Positions 38,244-47,518 of a DNA stretch of 64,000 bases are shown here, one piece after another (positions within the stretch are counted from its first letter, which is position 1; each line of letters begins with the position of its first letter). The notes beneath the pieces were generated by a model. It ran no database searches. It had not been told where the DNA came from and saw nothing but the letters and a program-made list of their open reading frames with translations. The DNA lies in assembly GCF_004342005.1 (NCBI RefSeq), contig NZ_SMBX01000005.1:186001-250000 (forward strand), read 5' to 3'. Both the position numbers and the translations under genes were made by a program. Origin of the DNA: Paracandidimonas soli (lineage in GTDB: Bacteria > Pseudomonadota > Gammaproteobacteria > Burkholderiales > Burkholderiaceae_B).

Positions 38244-39590
38244 ATGTTCGAAAAAATCCTGATCGCCAACCGTGGCGAAATCGCCCTGCGCATCCAGCGT
38301 GCCTGCCGGGAGCTCGGTATCAAGACGGTCGTGGTGCATTCCGAGGCCGACCGCGACGCCATGTATGTGCGTCTTGCCGACGAATCCGTCTGCATCGGTC
38401 CGGCGCAGTCGCGCGACAGCTACCTGAACATGCCGGCCCTGATCTCGGCTGCTGAAGTTACAGACTCCGAGGCCATTCACCCCGGCTACGGCTTCCTGGC
38501 GGAAAACGCCGACTTCGCCGAGCGCGTCGAGAAAAGCGGTTTCGTGTTCATCGGCCCCACGCCGGAGTCCATCCGGACGATGGGCGACAAGGTCAGCGCC
38601 AAGCGCGCCATGATCGAAGCCGGAGTACCCGTCGTGCCTGGGTCGGAAGGCGCGCTGCCGGACGATTCGCAGGAAGTTCTGCGCATGGCCCGCGAGACCG
38701 GCTATCCGGTCATCATCAAGGCCGCCGGCGGCGGCGGCGGGCGCGGCATGCGCGTGGTGTATACCGAAGCTGCGCTGCTCAATGCAGTGGCCATGACCAA
38801 GACGGAAGCCGGCGCGGCATTCAACAATCCGGAAGTCTATATGGAGAAGTTCCTCGAGAACCCGCGCCATATCGAAATCCAGGTGCTTGCCGACGGCGGG
38901 CGCAATGCCCTGTGGCTGGGCGAGCGCGACTGCTCCATGCAGCGCCGCCACCAGAAGGTCATCGAAGAGGCGCCGGCGCCTGGCATTCCCCGCAGGCTGA
39001 TCGAGCGCATCGGTGAGCGTTGCGCCGAGGCCTGCCGCCGCATGGGCTACCGTGGCGCGGGCACGTTCGAGTTCCTGTACGAGAACGGCGAGTTCTTCTT
39101 TATCGAAATGAACACGCGCATCCAGGTTGAGCATACGGTTACCGAAATGATTACCGGTATCGATCTCGTCCAGCAGCAGATCCGCATTGCCGCAGGCGAG
39201 AAGTTCACGCTGCGCCAGCGCGACGTCGAGCTCAAGGGCCATGCGATCGAATGCCGCATCAACGCCGAAGATCCGTTCAAGTTCACGCCCAGCCCCGGCC
39301 TGATCACGAACTGGGTCACGCCGGGAGGCCCCGGCGTGCGTGTGGATTCGCATGTGTACACGGGCTATCGTGTCCCTCCTTACTACGACTCCATGATCGC
39401 CAAGCTCATCACGTACGGCGATACGCGCGAACAGGCGATCGCACGCATGCATATCGCCCTGTCCGAGATGGTGGTCGAGGGCGTATCCACCAATATCGCA
39501 TTGCATCGGGAACTGATGCAGGATGCGCGCTTCCATGAAGGCGGCACCAGCATCCACTACCTGGAACACAAACTGTCCCAGCGCCCCTGA
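38244..39590 (+). CDS. accC: biotin carboxylase subunit of acetyl-CoA carboxylase
   Basis: The 448-residue ATP-grasp enzyme that carboxylates biotin on AccB. It starts with [21 protein letters not shown] and includes the glycine-rich ATP loop [43 protein letters not shown] and the C-terminal region [14 protein letters not shown]. Length and motifs match the family. A strong hairpin terminator follows. Confidence 0.97.
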   Translation: MFEKILIANRGEIALRIQRACRELGIKTVVVHSEADRDAMYVRLADESVCIGPAQSRDSYLNMPALISAAEVTDSEAIHPGYGFLAENADFAERVEKSGFVFIGPTPESIRTMGDKVSAKRAMIEAGVPVVPGSEGALPDDSQEVLRMARETGYPVIIKAAGGGGGRGMRVVYTEAALLNAVAMTKTEAGAAFNNPEVYMEKFLENPRHIEIQVLADGGRNALWLGERDCSMQRRHQKVIEEAPAPGIPRRLIERIGERCAEACRRMGYRGAGTFEFLYENGEFFFIEMNTRIQVEHTVTEMITGIDLVQQQIRIAAGEKFTLRQRDVELKGHAIECRINAEDPFKFTPSPGLITNWVTPGGPGVRVDSHVYTGYRVPPYYDSMIAKLITYGDTREQAIARMHIALSEMVVEGVSTNIALHRELMQDARFHEGGTSIHYLEHKLSQRP

Positions 39591-39600
39591 TGCGGGGCAC

Positions 39601-39632
39601 GCGCGCCGCGGCCGTGCGGCGCGCGCATTTTC
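39601..39632 (+). terminator. rho-independent terminator after accC
   Basis: A perfect 9-bp GC stem GCGCGCCGC/GCGGCGCGC with a six-base loop is followed by GCATTTTCC. It would end or attenuate the aroQ-accBC transcript before prmA. Confidence 0.7.
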
Positions 39633-39646
39633 CTTAGGAATACGGC

Positions 39647-40564
39647 ATGCGGGAAATCGTACTGTTGTGTCCGCAGGCGCATGCAGAAGCGCTTGCGGAT
39701 TTTTTGCTTGAAGAGGGCGTACTGTCGGTGTCAGTCGAGGACGCGGACGGAGATACCGAGGCGGAGGTGCCCCTGTTCGGCGAGCCTGGCCTCGAGCCCG
39801 AGGTACAGGCCTGGCACCGCAACCGCGTCGTGGCGCTGTTGCCCGACGATCTCGCGCCGGAGCCGCTGGCTCGGCAGGCGCACCGGCAGGGCTGGCTGGC
39901 CGCCGCCAACGACTGGACGCAGCGCGAGGTGCCCGATACCGACTGGGTGCGCCTGACGCAGTCGCAGTTCGGTCCGATAGAAGTAGGATCCCGCATCTGG
40001 ATCACGCCGAGCTGGCATGAAGACGATGCGGCTCCGCAGTCCCTGGGAGATGGCGCCGATACGTCCATCGTCCGCATCCGCCTCGATCCCGGGCTGGCGT
40101 TCGGCACGGGCAGCCATCCGACGACGCATCTCTGCCTGGAGTGGCTGGCGGAAAACCTGGAGCCGGGCCAGACCGTGCTGGATTATGGCTGCGGTTCCGG
40201 CATTCTCGCCATCGCCGCCAGGCTGCTGGGGGCAGGCAGGACGCAAGGCGTCGACATCGACGAACAGGCGGTCCAGTCGACACAGTACAATGCGGAAGTC
40301 AATGGAGTGGAACTGGATGCCATGCTGCCCGATGCCTTGCCGCAAGGGACAGTGCAGGTCGTGGTGGCCAACATCCTGTCCAATCCCTTGAAAGTGCTGG
40401 CCCCCATGCTGGCAAACCGTGTTGCGCAAGGAGGCCGGCTGGTGCTTTCGGGCGTGCTCGAACGCCAGGCAGATGAAGTCATTGCCGCCTATGCCCCCTG
40501 GATCGAAATGCAGGTCTGGCAGGCGCGGGAAGGGTGGGTCTGCCTGCATGGGCGACGTGCCTAG
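39647..40564 (+). CDS. prmA: ribosomal protein L11 methyltransferase
   Basis: Trimethylates ribosomal protein L11 with S-adenosylmethionine. The 305-residue enzyme has the N-terminal substrate domain and a Rossmann methyltransferase domain with DPGLAFGTGSHPTTHLCLEWL, VLDYGCGSGILAIAA (SAM motif I) and VVANILSNPLKVLAP (NPP-like motif as N-I-L-S-N-P). The standard neighbour of accC in betaproteobacteria. Confidence 0.95.
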   Translation: MREIVLLCPQAHAEALADFLLEEGVLSVSVEDADGDTEAEVPLFGEPGLEPEVQAWHRNRVVALLPDDLAPEPLARQAHRQGWLAAANDWTQREVPDTDWVRLTQSQFGPIEVGSRIWITPSWHEDDAAPQSLGDGADTSIVRIRLDPGLAFGTGSHPTTHLCLEWLAENLEPGQTVLDYGCGSGILAIAARLLGAGRTQGVDIDEQAVQSTQYNAEVNGVELDAMLPDALPQGTVQVVVANILSNPLKVLAPMLANRVAQGGRLVLSGVLERQADEVIAAYAPWIEMQVWQAREGWVCLHGRRA

Positions 40565-40593
40565 TTACCGTAGACCAGAGACGCCTTGCCGAC

Positions 40594-41592
40594 ATGGAAT
40601 TGACGACACAATGCCCGCAATGCGGTGAAACTTTTCAAGCCAGCCTGGAGCAGTTGCAGTTGCGCAAAGGCTATGTGCGCTGCATCAGCTGCGCACATAT
40701 CTTCGATGGCTATGAAGCCGTCGTGCCTGCGATTTCAGGGCATGGAGGCATGGATGCGGCCCGTGCCGGGTATGCGTCGCACACGTTCGGAGCGGATGCC
40801 GATCAGGAACCGCCCGATGCGGACGAACCCCACGTACCGTTCAGCACCCAGGCGGCTGCCGCATCCGATGCCGGGTATCGCCGCGAGCCCTATCGCGTCC
40901 ATGTCGGCGACGAGGACGCTGGTGTCGCGGCCATGCAGCCCGGGCGCCGCGATCCTGTACTGAAGGACGAGGACGACAGCGACGATGAAGGCGACGGAGG
41001 CCCAGGCAGGATCTACGTCGAGCCGCGCTCGCCTTATGGCTCGGCTCGCGCTTCGGACATCCCTGAGTTCCTCGATGAAGGACCGCGCCGATTCGCACGC
41101 ATGGGCCACACACTCTGGGTATGGCTGAGTCTGCTGGCGCTGGCGCTGCTGGCCGCGCAGGCGGCCTATGTCTACCGGATGCAATTGGCCGACAGCGTGC
41201 CGGAGCTGCGCCCTGTGCTCGAGCGCCTGTGCCATCCGTGGGGATGCACGGTCGAATATCCGCGTCGCATCGAACAGATTTCCGTTCTCGGTTCTTCCCT
41301 GCGTGTCCGCAAGGCGGGGGAGGAAAAACCGGAGCAGGGCAGTCGCCTGATGCTGCACGTGACGCTGCGCAATGCGGCCGAGCGGCCGCAGCAATGGCCG
41401 TCCATCGCGCTGGACCTGACGGACTTTTCAGGAGCCGTGGTGGTGCGCAAGATTCTCCAGCCGTCCGACTATCTGCCGAAGGACAGGCTGCCGCAGCCGT
41501 TCGCCGCGCGCAGCGAGCTGGCCGTCCAGCTTCCGCTGGATGTGCGGGGCGGCGATGTGAACGGTTATCAGCTGAGTCTGTTTTTTCCCTGA
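40594..41592 (+). CDS. zinc-ribbon and DUF3426 domain membrane protein
   Basis: A 332-residue protein with an N-terminal MJ0042-type zinc ribbon (CPQC and CISC about 20 residues apart), an acidic disordered middle, one membrane span near residues 172-192 (LWVWLSLLALALLAAQAAYVY) and a C-terminal DUF3426 domain (EHPWGCTVEYPRRIEQ core as HPWGC, then LRNAAERPQQWPSIALDLTD). Function is unknown; a cytoplasmic sensor ribbon linked to a periplasmic domain is suggested. The start follows prmA by 29 bases. Confidence 0.85.
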   Translation: MELTTQCPQCGETFQASLEQLQLRKGYVRCISCAHIFDGYEAVVPAISGHGGMDAARAGYASHTFGADADQEPPDADEPHVPFSTQAAAASDAGYRREPYRVHVGDEDAGVAAMQPGRRDPVLKDEDDSDDEGDGGPGRIYVEPRSPYGSARASDIPEFLDEGPRRFARMGHTLWVWLSLLALALLAAQAAYVYRMQLADSVPELRPVLERLCHPWGCTVEYPRRIEQISVLGSSLRVRKAGEEKPEQGSRLMLHVTLRNAAERPQQWPSIALDLTDFSGAVVVRKILQPSDYLPKDRLPQPFAARSELAVQLPLDVRGGDVNGYQLSLFFP

Positions 41593-41611
41593 TTTTTCAT
41601 AAGGCAGTGTC

Positions 41612-42553
41612 ATGTCCGATAAGGTTCTGGTTTGCGGTTCTGTAGCGTTCGATACCATCACGGTATTCGAAGGGCATTTCAAGGATCATATTCTTGCGGA
41701 CCACATCAAGTCCCTGAGCGTTTCGTTCTTCGTTCCCAGCATGCGCAAGGAATACGGCGGTTGCGCCGGCAACATCGCCTACAGTCTGCGCCTGCTCGGC
41801 GGCAATCCGCTGCCTGTCGCCACCGTGGGTTCCGATGCCGCGGATTATCTCGACTACATGAAGGCGCAGGGCATCGATACGCGCTGGGTGCGTGTGCTCG
41901 ACGACATGTATACGCCGCAGTGCTTCATCACGACGGACAAGGACAACAATCAGATCGCTTCGTTCCATCCCGGCGCCATGCTGCGTTCGTCCGAAAACGC
42001 GTTTCTCAGGGACGAGGGCGTATCGTGGGGCATCGTTGCGCCCGATGCCAAGGAGGGCATGTTCGCCCACGCCCGGCGCATGCGGGAGCAGGGCATTCCT
42101 TTTGTGTTCGACCTGGGCCAGGCCATGCCGCTGTTCAATGGCGAAGATCTGACCGAGATGCTGTCCCTGGCACACATTGTTACTGCGAACGACTACGAGG
42201 CAGGCATAATTTCAGAGCGTACAGGGCGCAGCATGCAGGATATCGCCCGGTCGCTGCAGGCGGTCGTTGTGACGCGCGGCGCGCAGGGAACTACGCTGTA
42301 CGAAGGCGGTCAAACTGTCGATATCGGGCCGGTGCCTGCGAAGCAGGTCGTCGATCCGACAGGATGCGGAGATGCGCATCGCGCCGGCGTGCTGTACGGC
42401 CTGACGCATGGCTGGTCCCTGGTAGATTCCTGCCGTCTGGCCAATGTCATGGGAAGCTTCAAGATCGGTTCCAGGGGGCCGCAGAATCACAAGCCGTCGC
42501 TGGCCGAGGTCGATGCGGCATTGCAGGAAAACTACGGCATAAGGTTTGCCTGA
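41612..42553 (+). CDS. PfkB-family carbohydrate/nucleoside kinase
   Basis: A 313-residue ribokinase-fold kinase. The N-terminal GSVAFDTI and GGCAGNIAYSLRLLGG match PfkB signature 1, and the C-terminal DPTGCGDAHRAG matches signature 2, with the catalytic Asp in GCGD; the usual GAGDAF reads GCGDAH. Close relatives are annotated as adenosine kinase-like in Burkholderiales, but the substrate is not certain. It is 19 bases downstream of the zinc-ribbon gene and likely in the same transcript. Confidence 0.85.
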   Translation: MSDKVLVCGSVAFDTITVFEGHFKDHILADHIKSLSVSFFVPSMRKEYGGCAGNIAYSLRLLGGNPLPVATVGSDAADYLDYMKAQGIDTRWVRVLDDMYTPQCFITTDKDNNQIASFHPGAMLRSSENAFLRDEGVSWGIVAPDAKEGMFAHARRMREQGIPFVFDLGQAMPLFNGEDLTEMLSLAHIVTANDYEAGIISERTGRSMQDIARSLQAVVVTRGAQGTTLYEGGQTVDIGPVPAKQVVDPTGCGDAHRAGVLYGLTHGWSLVDSCRLANVMGSFKIGSRGPQNHKPSLAEVDAALQENYGIRFA

Positions 42554-42635
42554 GAGCGCTTTCCCCGCCTGCGTTTCCATGCAGAATACGATCGATGTTT
42601 CGCCAGGCGTGGCGCTTGGCAAGAAGGAGTGGCAA

Positions 42636-43136
42636 ATGCATATGGCAGATTTTCCAAAGATTCAGGCACGGCAGTTCCGCCGCGCCGCGGCAATGGCGGT
42701 CCTCGCGGGAGCCGCAGTCCTGGCGGGTTGCGCGAACCAGTCCGCGTCCAGTTCCGTCTATACGTATGGGCAGGCGCAACGTGAGCAGATCGTGCGCCTG
42801 GGAACGGTCGAATCCGTCCGGCCCATCACCATCCAGAGCGATAAATCATCCGGCGTGGGCACGGTGGCGGGGGGCGCGCTTGGAGGCGTGGCCGGCAGCA
42901 CGGTAGGCGGCGGAACCGGCCAGGTGCTGGCATCGATAGGCGGCGCCATCATCGGCGGTCTGCTGGGCAATGCCGCGGAAAATCAGATGAACCGCAAGTC
43001 GGGCCTGGAAATCACCGTGCGTCTCGACAACGGCGAGACACGTGTCATCGCACAGGAAGCGGATGTCGCCATCTCTGCGGGACAACGCGTAAGGCTGATC
43101 AGCGGCAACGGACCGACGCGCGTCGTACCTTTCTGA
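42636..43136 (+). CDS. glycine-zipper outer-membrane lipoprotein (SlyB/PcpY-like)
   Basis: A 166-residue lipoprotein with lipobox LAGC near residue 30, then VYTYGQAQREQIVRLGTVESVRPI and a glycine-zipper membrane segment (GALGGVAGSTVGGGTGQ, GGAIIGGLLGN). The C-terminal domain with VRLDNGE and VRLISGNG is typical. SlyB-like proteins stabilise the outer membrane. The ATG at 42636 has AAGGAG upstream; longer frames are not supported. Its TGA stop is the first triplet of repeat copy C. Confidence 0.9.
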   Translation: MHMADFPKIQARQFRRAAAMAVLAGAAVLAGCANQSASSSVYTYGQAQREQIVRLGTVESVRPITIQSDKSSGVGTVAGGALGGVAGSTVGGGTGQVLASIGGAIIGGLLGNAAENQMNRKSGLEITVRLDNGETRVIAQEADVAISAGQRVRLISGNGPTRVVPF

Positions 43137-43260
43137 CCACGCGCCCAAGCGCAAGCCTCGTCGTTCACGACGAGATCGAGCGAGGCGGTGTTCATACGGC
43201 GCCGCAGGCGCCCCTGGATGGTGGCGAGGAGGCTCCCGGCTTCAGGCGGGAGTGACTCAC
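43134..43260 (+). repeat. 127-bp dispersed structured element, copy C
   Basis: It starts with the TGA of the SlyB-like gene and ends in GGGAGTGACTCAC, exactly 127 bases. The first stem reads CTCGTCG-TTCA-CGACGAG, the second GGCGCC-GCA-GGCGCC and the third CTCCCG-GCTTCAGG-CGGGAG. It differs from copy D at scattered positions, mostly outside or at the ends of stems. A bidirectional terminator lies 31 bases further on. Confidence 0.9.
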
Positions 43261-43290
43261 GAAATCTCGAGAACTCACCTGGGTTCGCAC

Positions 43291-43327
43291 AAAAGCTGGG
43301 CTGTCTGAATGGCAGCCCAGCTTTTTT
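43291..43327. terminator. bidirectional rho-independent terminator
   Basis: A perfect 13-bp stem AAAAGCTGGGCTG/CAGCCCAGCTTTT with a nine-base loop has T-runs in both directions. It separates the plus-strand lipoprotein gene and repeat copy C from the convergent yggT. Confidence 0.93.
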
Positions 43328-43329
43328 CG

Positions 43330-43893
43330 TCAGACGGCGAACAGCGCGAAAGCAACGCGCTGCAGGACCATCAGGGCGATTTGCGCCAGCACCAGCAGCA
43401 CGAGCGGCGAGAAATCGATGCCGCCCAGGTTGGGCAGGATACGGCGGATGGGGTCGAGCAAAGGCGCCGTCAGCGTCTGCAGCAGCGGCATGACGGGAGC
43501 CATGGGGTTGACCCAGGACAGGATGGCCTGCAGCAGCGTCATCCAGAGAATGATGTTGAACAGCCAGCGGGCTACGGTCAGCATGGCGGCGATGAGCGCC
43601 GGACCGAGACTGCCGACGGAGGGCAGGGAGCCGGTGCCGATGATCCAGCCCAGCAGCAGATAGGCCAGGGCGACCAGCCAGGCGGCGGACAGGCTGGGCC
43701 AGTCGATCAGGCTGCCGGGTGACAGGATTTTGCGGACAGGCTGCACCAGCCAGTTGGTAACGCGGATGATGGCCTGGGAGTAGGGATTGAACGGATGCAG
43801 GCGCACGGCGTGCGTCCAGGCGCGCAGGATAAGCGCGATGCCCATCAGCGTGGCTGCGATCGTAAGAAGGAACTGGAGGATATCGCTGAGCAT
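43330..43893 (-). CDS. YggT family membrane protein
   Basis: A 187-residue integral membrane protein with two YggT repeats, each a hydrophobic pair followed by a P-I/V-R-R/K-I-L-P motif (VRKILSPGSLIDW and IRRILPNLGGIDFSPLV). The family affects ion or osmotic homeostasis and is often near cell-division genes. The start at 43893 (MLSDILQFLLTI) is preferred over an upstream in-frame ATG at 43968, whose extension is hydrophilic. Confidence 0.88.
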   Translation of the reverse strand: MLSDILQFLLTIAATLMGIALILRAWTHAVRLHPFNPYSQAIIRVTNWLVQPVRKILSPGSLIDWPSLSAAWLVALAYLLLGWIIGTGSLPSVGSLGPALIAAMLTVARWLFNIILWMTLLQAILSWVNPMAPVMPLLQTLTAPLLDPIRRILPNLGGIDFSPLVLLVLAQIALMVLQRVAFALFAV

Positions 43894-44000
43894 GGGGATG
43901 GTTCTTGAAGTTTCTGCAAGGCCGATTGTCGCACGAGATGGCTTTGTTTTGCGTGCCGTCATTCGCATGCGCGGCTCATGCTTTCAGCATCGTTGCGCCA

Positions 44001-44074
44001 TGAAAAAACCCCCGGCATGCCGGGGGCCTGGATCCTGAAGCTTGCCGCGGATGTGCGGCAAGCAGTGTTCAGGA
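44001..44074 (-). terminator. terminator and 3'-UTR hairpins of the H1-like gene
   Basis: Reading on minus after the stop at 44085, a nested hairpin comes first (TCCTGAA/TTCAGGA outer arms, CTTGCCGC/GCGGCAAG inner arms; 44033-44074). Then comes the terminator stem CCCCCGGC-AT-GCCGGGGG (44009-44026) followed by TTTTTTCA. Two consecutive hairpins suggest a stable mRNA end. Confidence 0.85.
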
Positions 44075-44084
44075 AGCCGTCTTA

Positions 44085-44798
44085 TTAGGGGCGGCCGCCT
44101 GTGGGGAAGGGCCACGAAGCTGCTGGGTTGACCGTCTTCTTGGCGTCGACCGCGGGCGTTGCTTCCTTGTTTGCCTTGGGGGCCGCGGCCTTCTTGGCAG
44201 GAGCCTTTTTGGCGGCAGGCGCCTTCTTGGCTGCCGGGGCCTTGGGTGCCGCAGGCGTTTTCACTGCCGCGGTGCGCTTGGCGGGCGCGGCTTTCTTTGC
44301 AACGGCTTTCTTGGCTGCGGGAGCTTTCTTTGCCGGCGCGGCCTTCTTTGCGGGAGCCTTTTTGGCGGCAGGCGCCTTCTTGGCTACAGCCTTCTTGGCG
44401 GGTGCGGCTTTCTTGGCTGCGGCTTTCTTTGCCGGCGCCGCCTTCTTGGCTACGACCTTCTTTGCAACCGCTTTCTTTGCGACTGCCTTTTTGGCGACTG
44501 CCTTCTTGGCTACGGCTTTTTTGGCTACGGCCTTCTTGGCGGGTGCTGCCTTCTTGGCTACGGCCTTCTTTGCCGGCGTCGCCTTCTTGGCTACGACTTT
44601 CTTTGCGACTGCCTTTTTGGCTACGGCTTTCTTTGCGGGTGCCGCTTTCTTGGCTACAGCCTTTTTAGCGACTGCCTTCTTGGCGGGTGCTGCCTTCTTG
44701 GCTGCGACAGGTTTCTTGGCTACGGCTTTCTTTGCCGCAGGTGCTGCTTTCTTGGCAGCGGTGGCTTTCTTGGGTGCTGCCTTCTTGGCTGTTGCCAT
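44085..44798 (-). CDS. histone H1-like lysine/alanine-rich repeat protein
   Basis: A 237-residue, extremely basic protein made almost wholly of degenerate pentapeptide repeats of the [10 protein letters not shown] type from residue 2 to about 215, then an acidic-free C-terminal [13 protein letters not shown]. It resembles the DNA-binding Bordetella protein BpH1 and chlamydial HctB, which condense nucleoids. The ATG at 44798 has AAGGAG seven bases upstream; an in-frame ATG at 44843 adds 15 unrelated residues. The repeat DNA (units of about 15 bp) is prone to slippage, so length may vary between strains. Confidence 0.92.
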   Translation of the reverse strand: MATAKKAAPKKATAAKKAAPAAKKAVAKKPVAAKKAAPAKKAVAKKAVAKKAAPAKKAVAKKAVAKKVVAKKATPAKKAVAKKAAPAKKAVAKKAVAKKAVAKKAVAKKAVAKKVVAKKAAPAKKAAAKKAAPAKKAVAKKAPAAKKAPAKKAAPAKKAPAAKKAVAKKAAPAKRTAAVKTPAAPKAPAAKKAPAAKKAPAKKAAAPKANKEATPAVDAKKTVNPAASWPFPTGGRP

Positions 44799-45511
44799 GG
44801 TATAGCTCCTTGGGATGAAGTCAGTCAGAGAGAGTGCGTTCACCCATTTGATATGGCCCCCACGAAAATGGCGCGACCCATCTCAAATGGCTAAGCGTGC
44901 GAAGCGTCTTTCCTCCTGACAACATCGCACGCCTAGAGTCTAACGTAAGGCATAGCGCGATTCCAAGCATTATTCAAAACAAGGCGTCCGACAATTGTCT
45001 TTCTCGACTTCGACTTATCGTATCGCGAGCTTTTTTTTGCGCGAATAATTGCGTCGATTTGCGCGCTTGGTTCGCGCGCGGATACTTTGAAACTCCGGCC
45101 GGACGATGCGTTTTTCCGCCGGCTTCGATAGTGGGAAAGATATCGATTGCGTTGCCCGCGATGTGATGGAATTTCTGCACATCGGATTTTCAGTCGCTGC
45201 AATCCCAGTATCCATGCGGGTTTTGAGATAGCATGGAATTTTTACGCGAGAGTCCTGCCGAGGGCAACCGCATGCATGGCGCATGCGCATGGCGTGCCTG
45301 CCCGAGGATGCCGTTGCATGCAATGAGCGTGTGGACGGCGTCAAGAAACGCGCCGGCATCGCTCGCCGGCCGTTGCTCGATGGCGATAAAAATGCATTTG
45401 CATAAAACCAACATCCAGGCATCGAGTCGTGCGCAGGAAAGCGTCGTGCATGGCGAACGCGCAGTATGTTATGAATGACGTTCGCTTGTTTTTCGCAGAG
45501 GATTTTTTGCC
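44799..45511. other. 713-bp AT-richer intergenic stretch, no clear gene
   Basis: Several short open frames exist on both strands, none with a good ribosome site or a recognisable product. The base composition is visibly lower in GC than the flanking genes. It must contain the H1-like gene promoter near 44810-44900 and the promoter of the lipoprotein gene at its right end; I see no structured RNA or repeat. Confidence 0.6.
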
Positions 45512-46021
45512 ATGTCCATGCACGGATCGCCTTCTCGTTTTGCCGTTGCCGCTTGCCTTGCCATGCTGCTGTCGGCTTGCGCCACGACGACGCGGCAGCC
45601 TTCGACCGTCGTCGATGCAGGCATGTACGATGCCGCATTCAAGGGTTGCAGCCCTGTCGCCCAGGATGAACCCGCCGTGGGGAATTGGCTGGCGGTGCGC
45701 AAGGAGCCTGGCATTGCTGGAGAAATACGCTTGCAGATCCGGCTGCACGCGGATGGCAGCATGCATTATGTCGAACAGCTCAAGCGCGGCAACAGGCCGC
45801 CGCAGAGCCTTGACGAAACCGGGTGCTGGTACAGGGAAGAAGGAACGCTGGTCCTGCGAACTACGCATTCCAACGGTTCGCAGGTGGATGCGCAGGATCC
45901 CATCTATGTCAACCGCCATGCCATTGCCGCGCTCGACGGCAAAGGCATGGCGCTGAACATGCATGGGAAGGAGATCCGGCTGCGCCGCGCGTCGCCGGAC
46001 TACCGCTTGCCTATTCTGTGA
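45512..46021 (+). CDS. small lipoprotein, function unknown
   Basis: A 169-residue predicted lipoprotein with lipobox LSAC near residue 22, followed by a beta-rich domain with GNWLAVRKE, a central GCWYREEG and a C-terminal region of about 55 residues. It shares the GCW-centred layout with the lipoprotein at 17017, but clear homology is not shown. The start may be ATG 45512 or 45518. The last 11 bases overlap the 3' end of the convergent gltX. Confidence 0.7.
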   Translation: MSMHGSPSRFAVAACLAMLLSACATTTRQPSTVVDAGMYDAAFKGCSPVAQDEPAVGNWLAVRKEPGIAGEIRLQIRLHADGSMHYVEQLKRGNRPPQSLDETGCWYREEGTLVLRTTHSNGSQVDAQDPIYVNRHAIAALDGKGMALNMHGKEIRLRRASPDYRLPIL

Positions 46022-47423
46022 CGGCCGACAGGCGCTGCAGTACGGTTTCGCGTCCCAGCAGCGCCAGCACGGCATCGATGGCGGGAGTCTGCGTGCGTCC
46101 AGTCACTGCGACACGCAGCGGGATGGCCAGCTTGGGCATCTTCACGCCATGCTGTTCCAGTACCTGCTTAATGGCCGCGGACAGCGAAGATGCATCCCAT
46201 TGCGCCAGCGCATCCGCCTGCTGCCGGAAATCTCGCAGCAGAGGCAGAGACTCGGCATTGATGTGCTGCGCGCGCAGTTCGTCGTCGGGGCCGTTGAATG
46301 CGGCGCAGAACAGCATGGCGCCTTCCGCCAGCTGATTCAGGGTTTCGGCGCGGTCTTTCAGTAGCCCCATGATGGCAGGCAGGTCCGCGCTGCCGGGATC
46401 GCCGCCCAGCGAGCTGATGCGCGGCGAGACGCGGGCGGCCAGGTCGTCGTTGCCGCTTTGCTTGATGTAGTGCGCATTGACCCAATTGAGTTTCTTGGGA
46501 TCCCATTGCGCGGCCGATTTGCTCAGGTTGCGCACGTCGAACCATTCGACCAGTTGCTCGCGGGTGAACAGTTCGTCGTTGCCATGGCTCCAGCCCAGGC
46601 GCGCCAGATAGTTGATCATGGCTTCCGGCAGGTAGCCGTCCTTGTCGTACTCGACCACGCTGACCGCGCCGTGGCGCTTGGACAGCTTTTCGCCGTCCGG
46701 TCCAAGAATCATCGGCACATGGCCGTATTCGGGCGGCGTCGCGCCGAGCGCGCGCAGGATGTTGATCTGGCGGGGCGTGTTGTTGACGTGATCGTCGCCG
46801 CGGATGACGTGCGTGATCTTCATGTCCCAGTCATCGACGACCACACAGAAATTGTAGGTGGGCGTGCCGTCCGGACGAGCGATGATCAGGTCGTCCAGCT
46901 CGCTGTTGTCGAAGCGAATCGGACCCTTGACCATGTCGTTCCAGGTGGTGGCGCCGTCTGTCGGATTGCGGAAACGGATCACGGGCTTGCGGCCTTCGGG
47001 AACCGGGGGCAGCGTCTTGCCGGGTTCCGGGCGCCAGGTGCCGTCGTAGCGCGGCTTCAGGCCGAGGGCGCGTGCGCGTTCGCGCATGGCTTCGACTTCC
47101 TCCGGCGAACTGTAGCAATGATAGGCGTGGCCTTTTTCCAGCAGTTCGGCCAGCACCTCGCGATAGCGGTCCATGCGTTGCATCTGGTAGAAGGGGCCTT
47201 CGTCGGGCGTCATTTCCAGCCATGCCATGCCGTCGAGAATCGCCTGCACGGCTTCCGGCGTGGAGCGTTCGAGATCAGTGTCTTCGATGCGCAGCACGAA
47301 GACGCCTTTGTGGTGCCGGGCGAACGCCCAGGAGAAGAGGGCGGTGCGGGCGCCGCCAAGATGCAGATAGCCGGTGGGGGAAGGCGCGAAACGGGTACGG
47401 ACGGGCGCTGCTGACTGTGTCAT
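46011..47423 (-). CDS. gltX: glutamyl-tRNA synthetase
   Basis: Charges tRNA-Glu with glutamate. The 470-residue class I enzyme has the HIGH-type motif in [47 protein letters not shown], and the KMSKS-type KLSKRHG. The start at 47423 (M-T-Q-S-A) gives the normal length; the open frame extends further without support. It is divergent from the Pat-like acetyltransferase gene. Confidence 0.97.
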   Translation of the reverse strand: MTQSAAPVRTRFAPSPTGYLHLGGARTALFSWAFARHHKGVFVLRIEDTDLERSTPEAVQAILDGMAWLEMTPDEGPFYQMQRMDRYREVLAELLEKGHAYHCYSSPEEVEAMRERARALGLKPRYDGTWRPEPGKTLPPVPEGRKPVIRFRNPTDGATTWNDMVKGPIRFDNSELDDLIIARPDGTPTYNFCVVVDDWDMKITHVIRGDDHVNNTPRQINILRALGATPPEYGHVPMILGPDGEKLSKRHGAVSVVEYDKDGYLPEAMINYLARLGWSHGNDELFTREQLVEWFDVRNLSKSAAQWDPKKLNWVNAHYIKQSGNDDLAARVSPRISSLGGDPGSADLPAIMGLLKDRAETLNQLAEGAMLFCAAFNGPDDELRAQHINAESLPLLRDFRQQADALAQWDASSLSAAIKQVLEQHGVKMPKLAIPLRVAVTGRTQTPAIDAVLALLGRETVLQRLSAVTE

Positions 47424-47518
47424 GAATGGTCTCGGGATGGCCGGTGCGGCGGGCGATCGCCCGCAAGGCCGGATTGCACGTAAGATAACGGGGTATTTTA
47501 CCGTTTCGGGAGCATGGC

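Noticed and set aside
44300-44760. Regular 15-bp repeats as a CRISPR array
   Set aside because: The units are coding pentapeptide repeats with no unique spacers.
45233-45478. Short open frames in the gap before the lipoprotein gene
   Set aside because: No ribosome sites, no conserved features, and overlapping alternatives on both strands.
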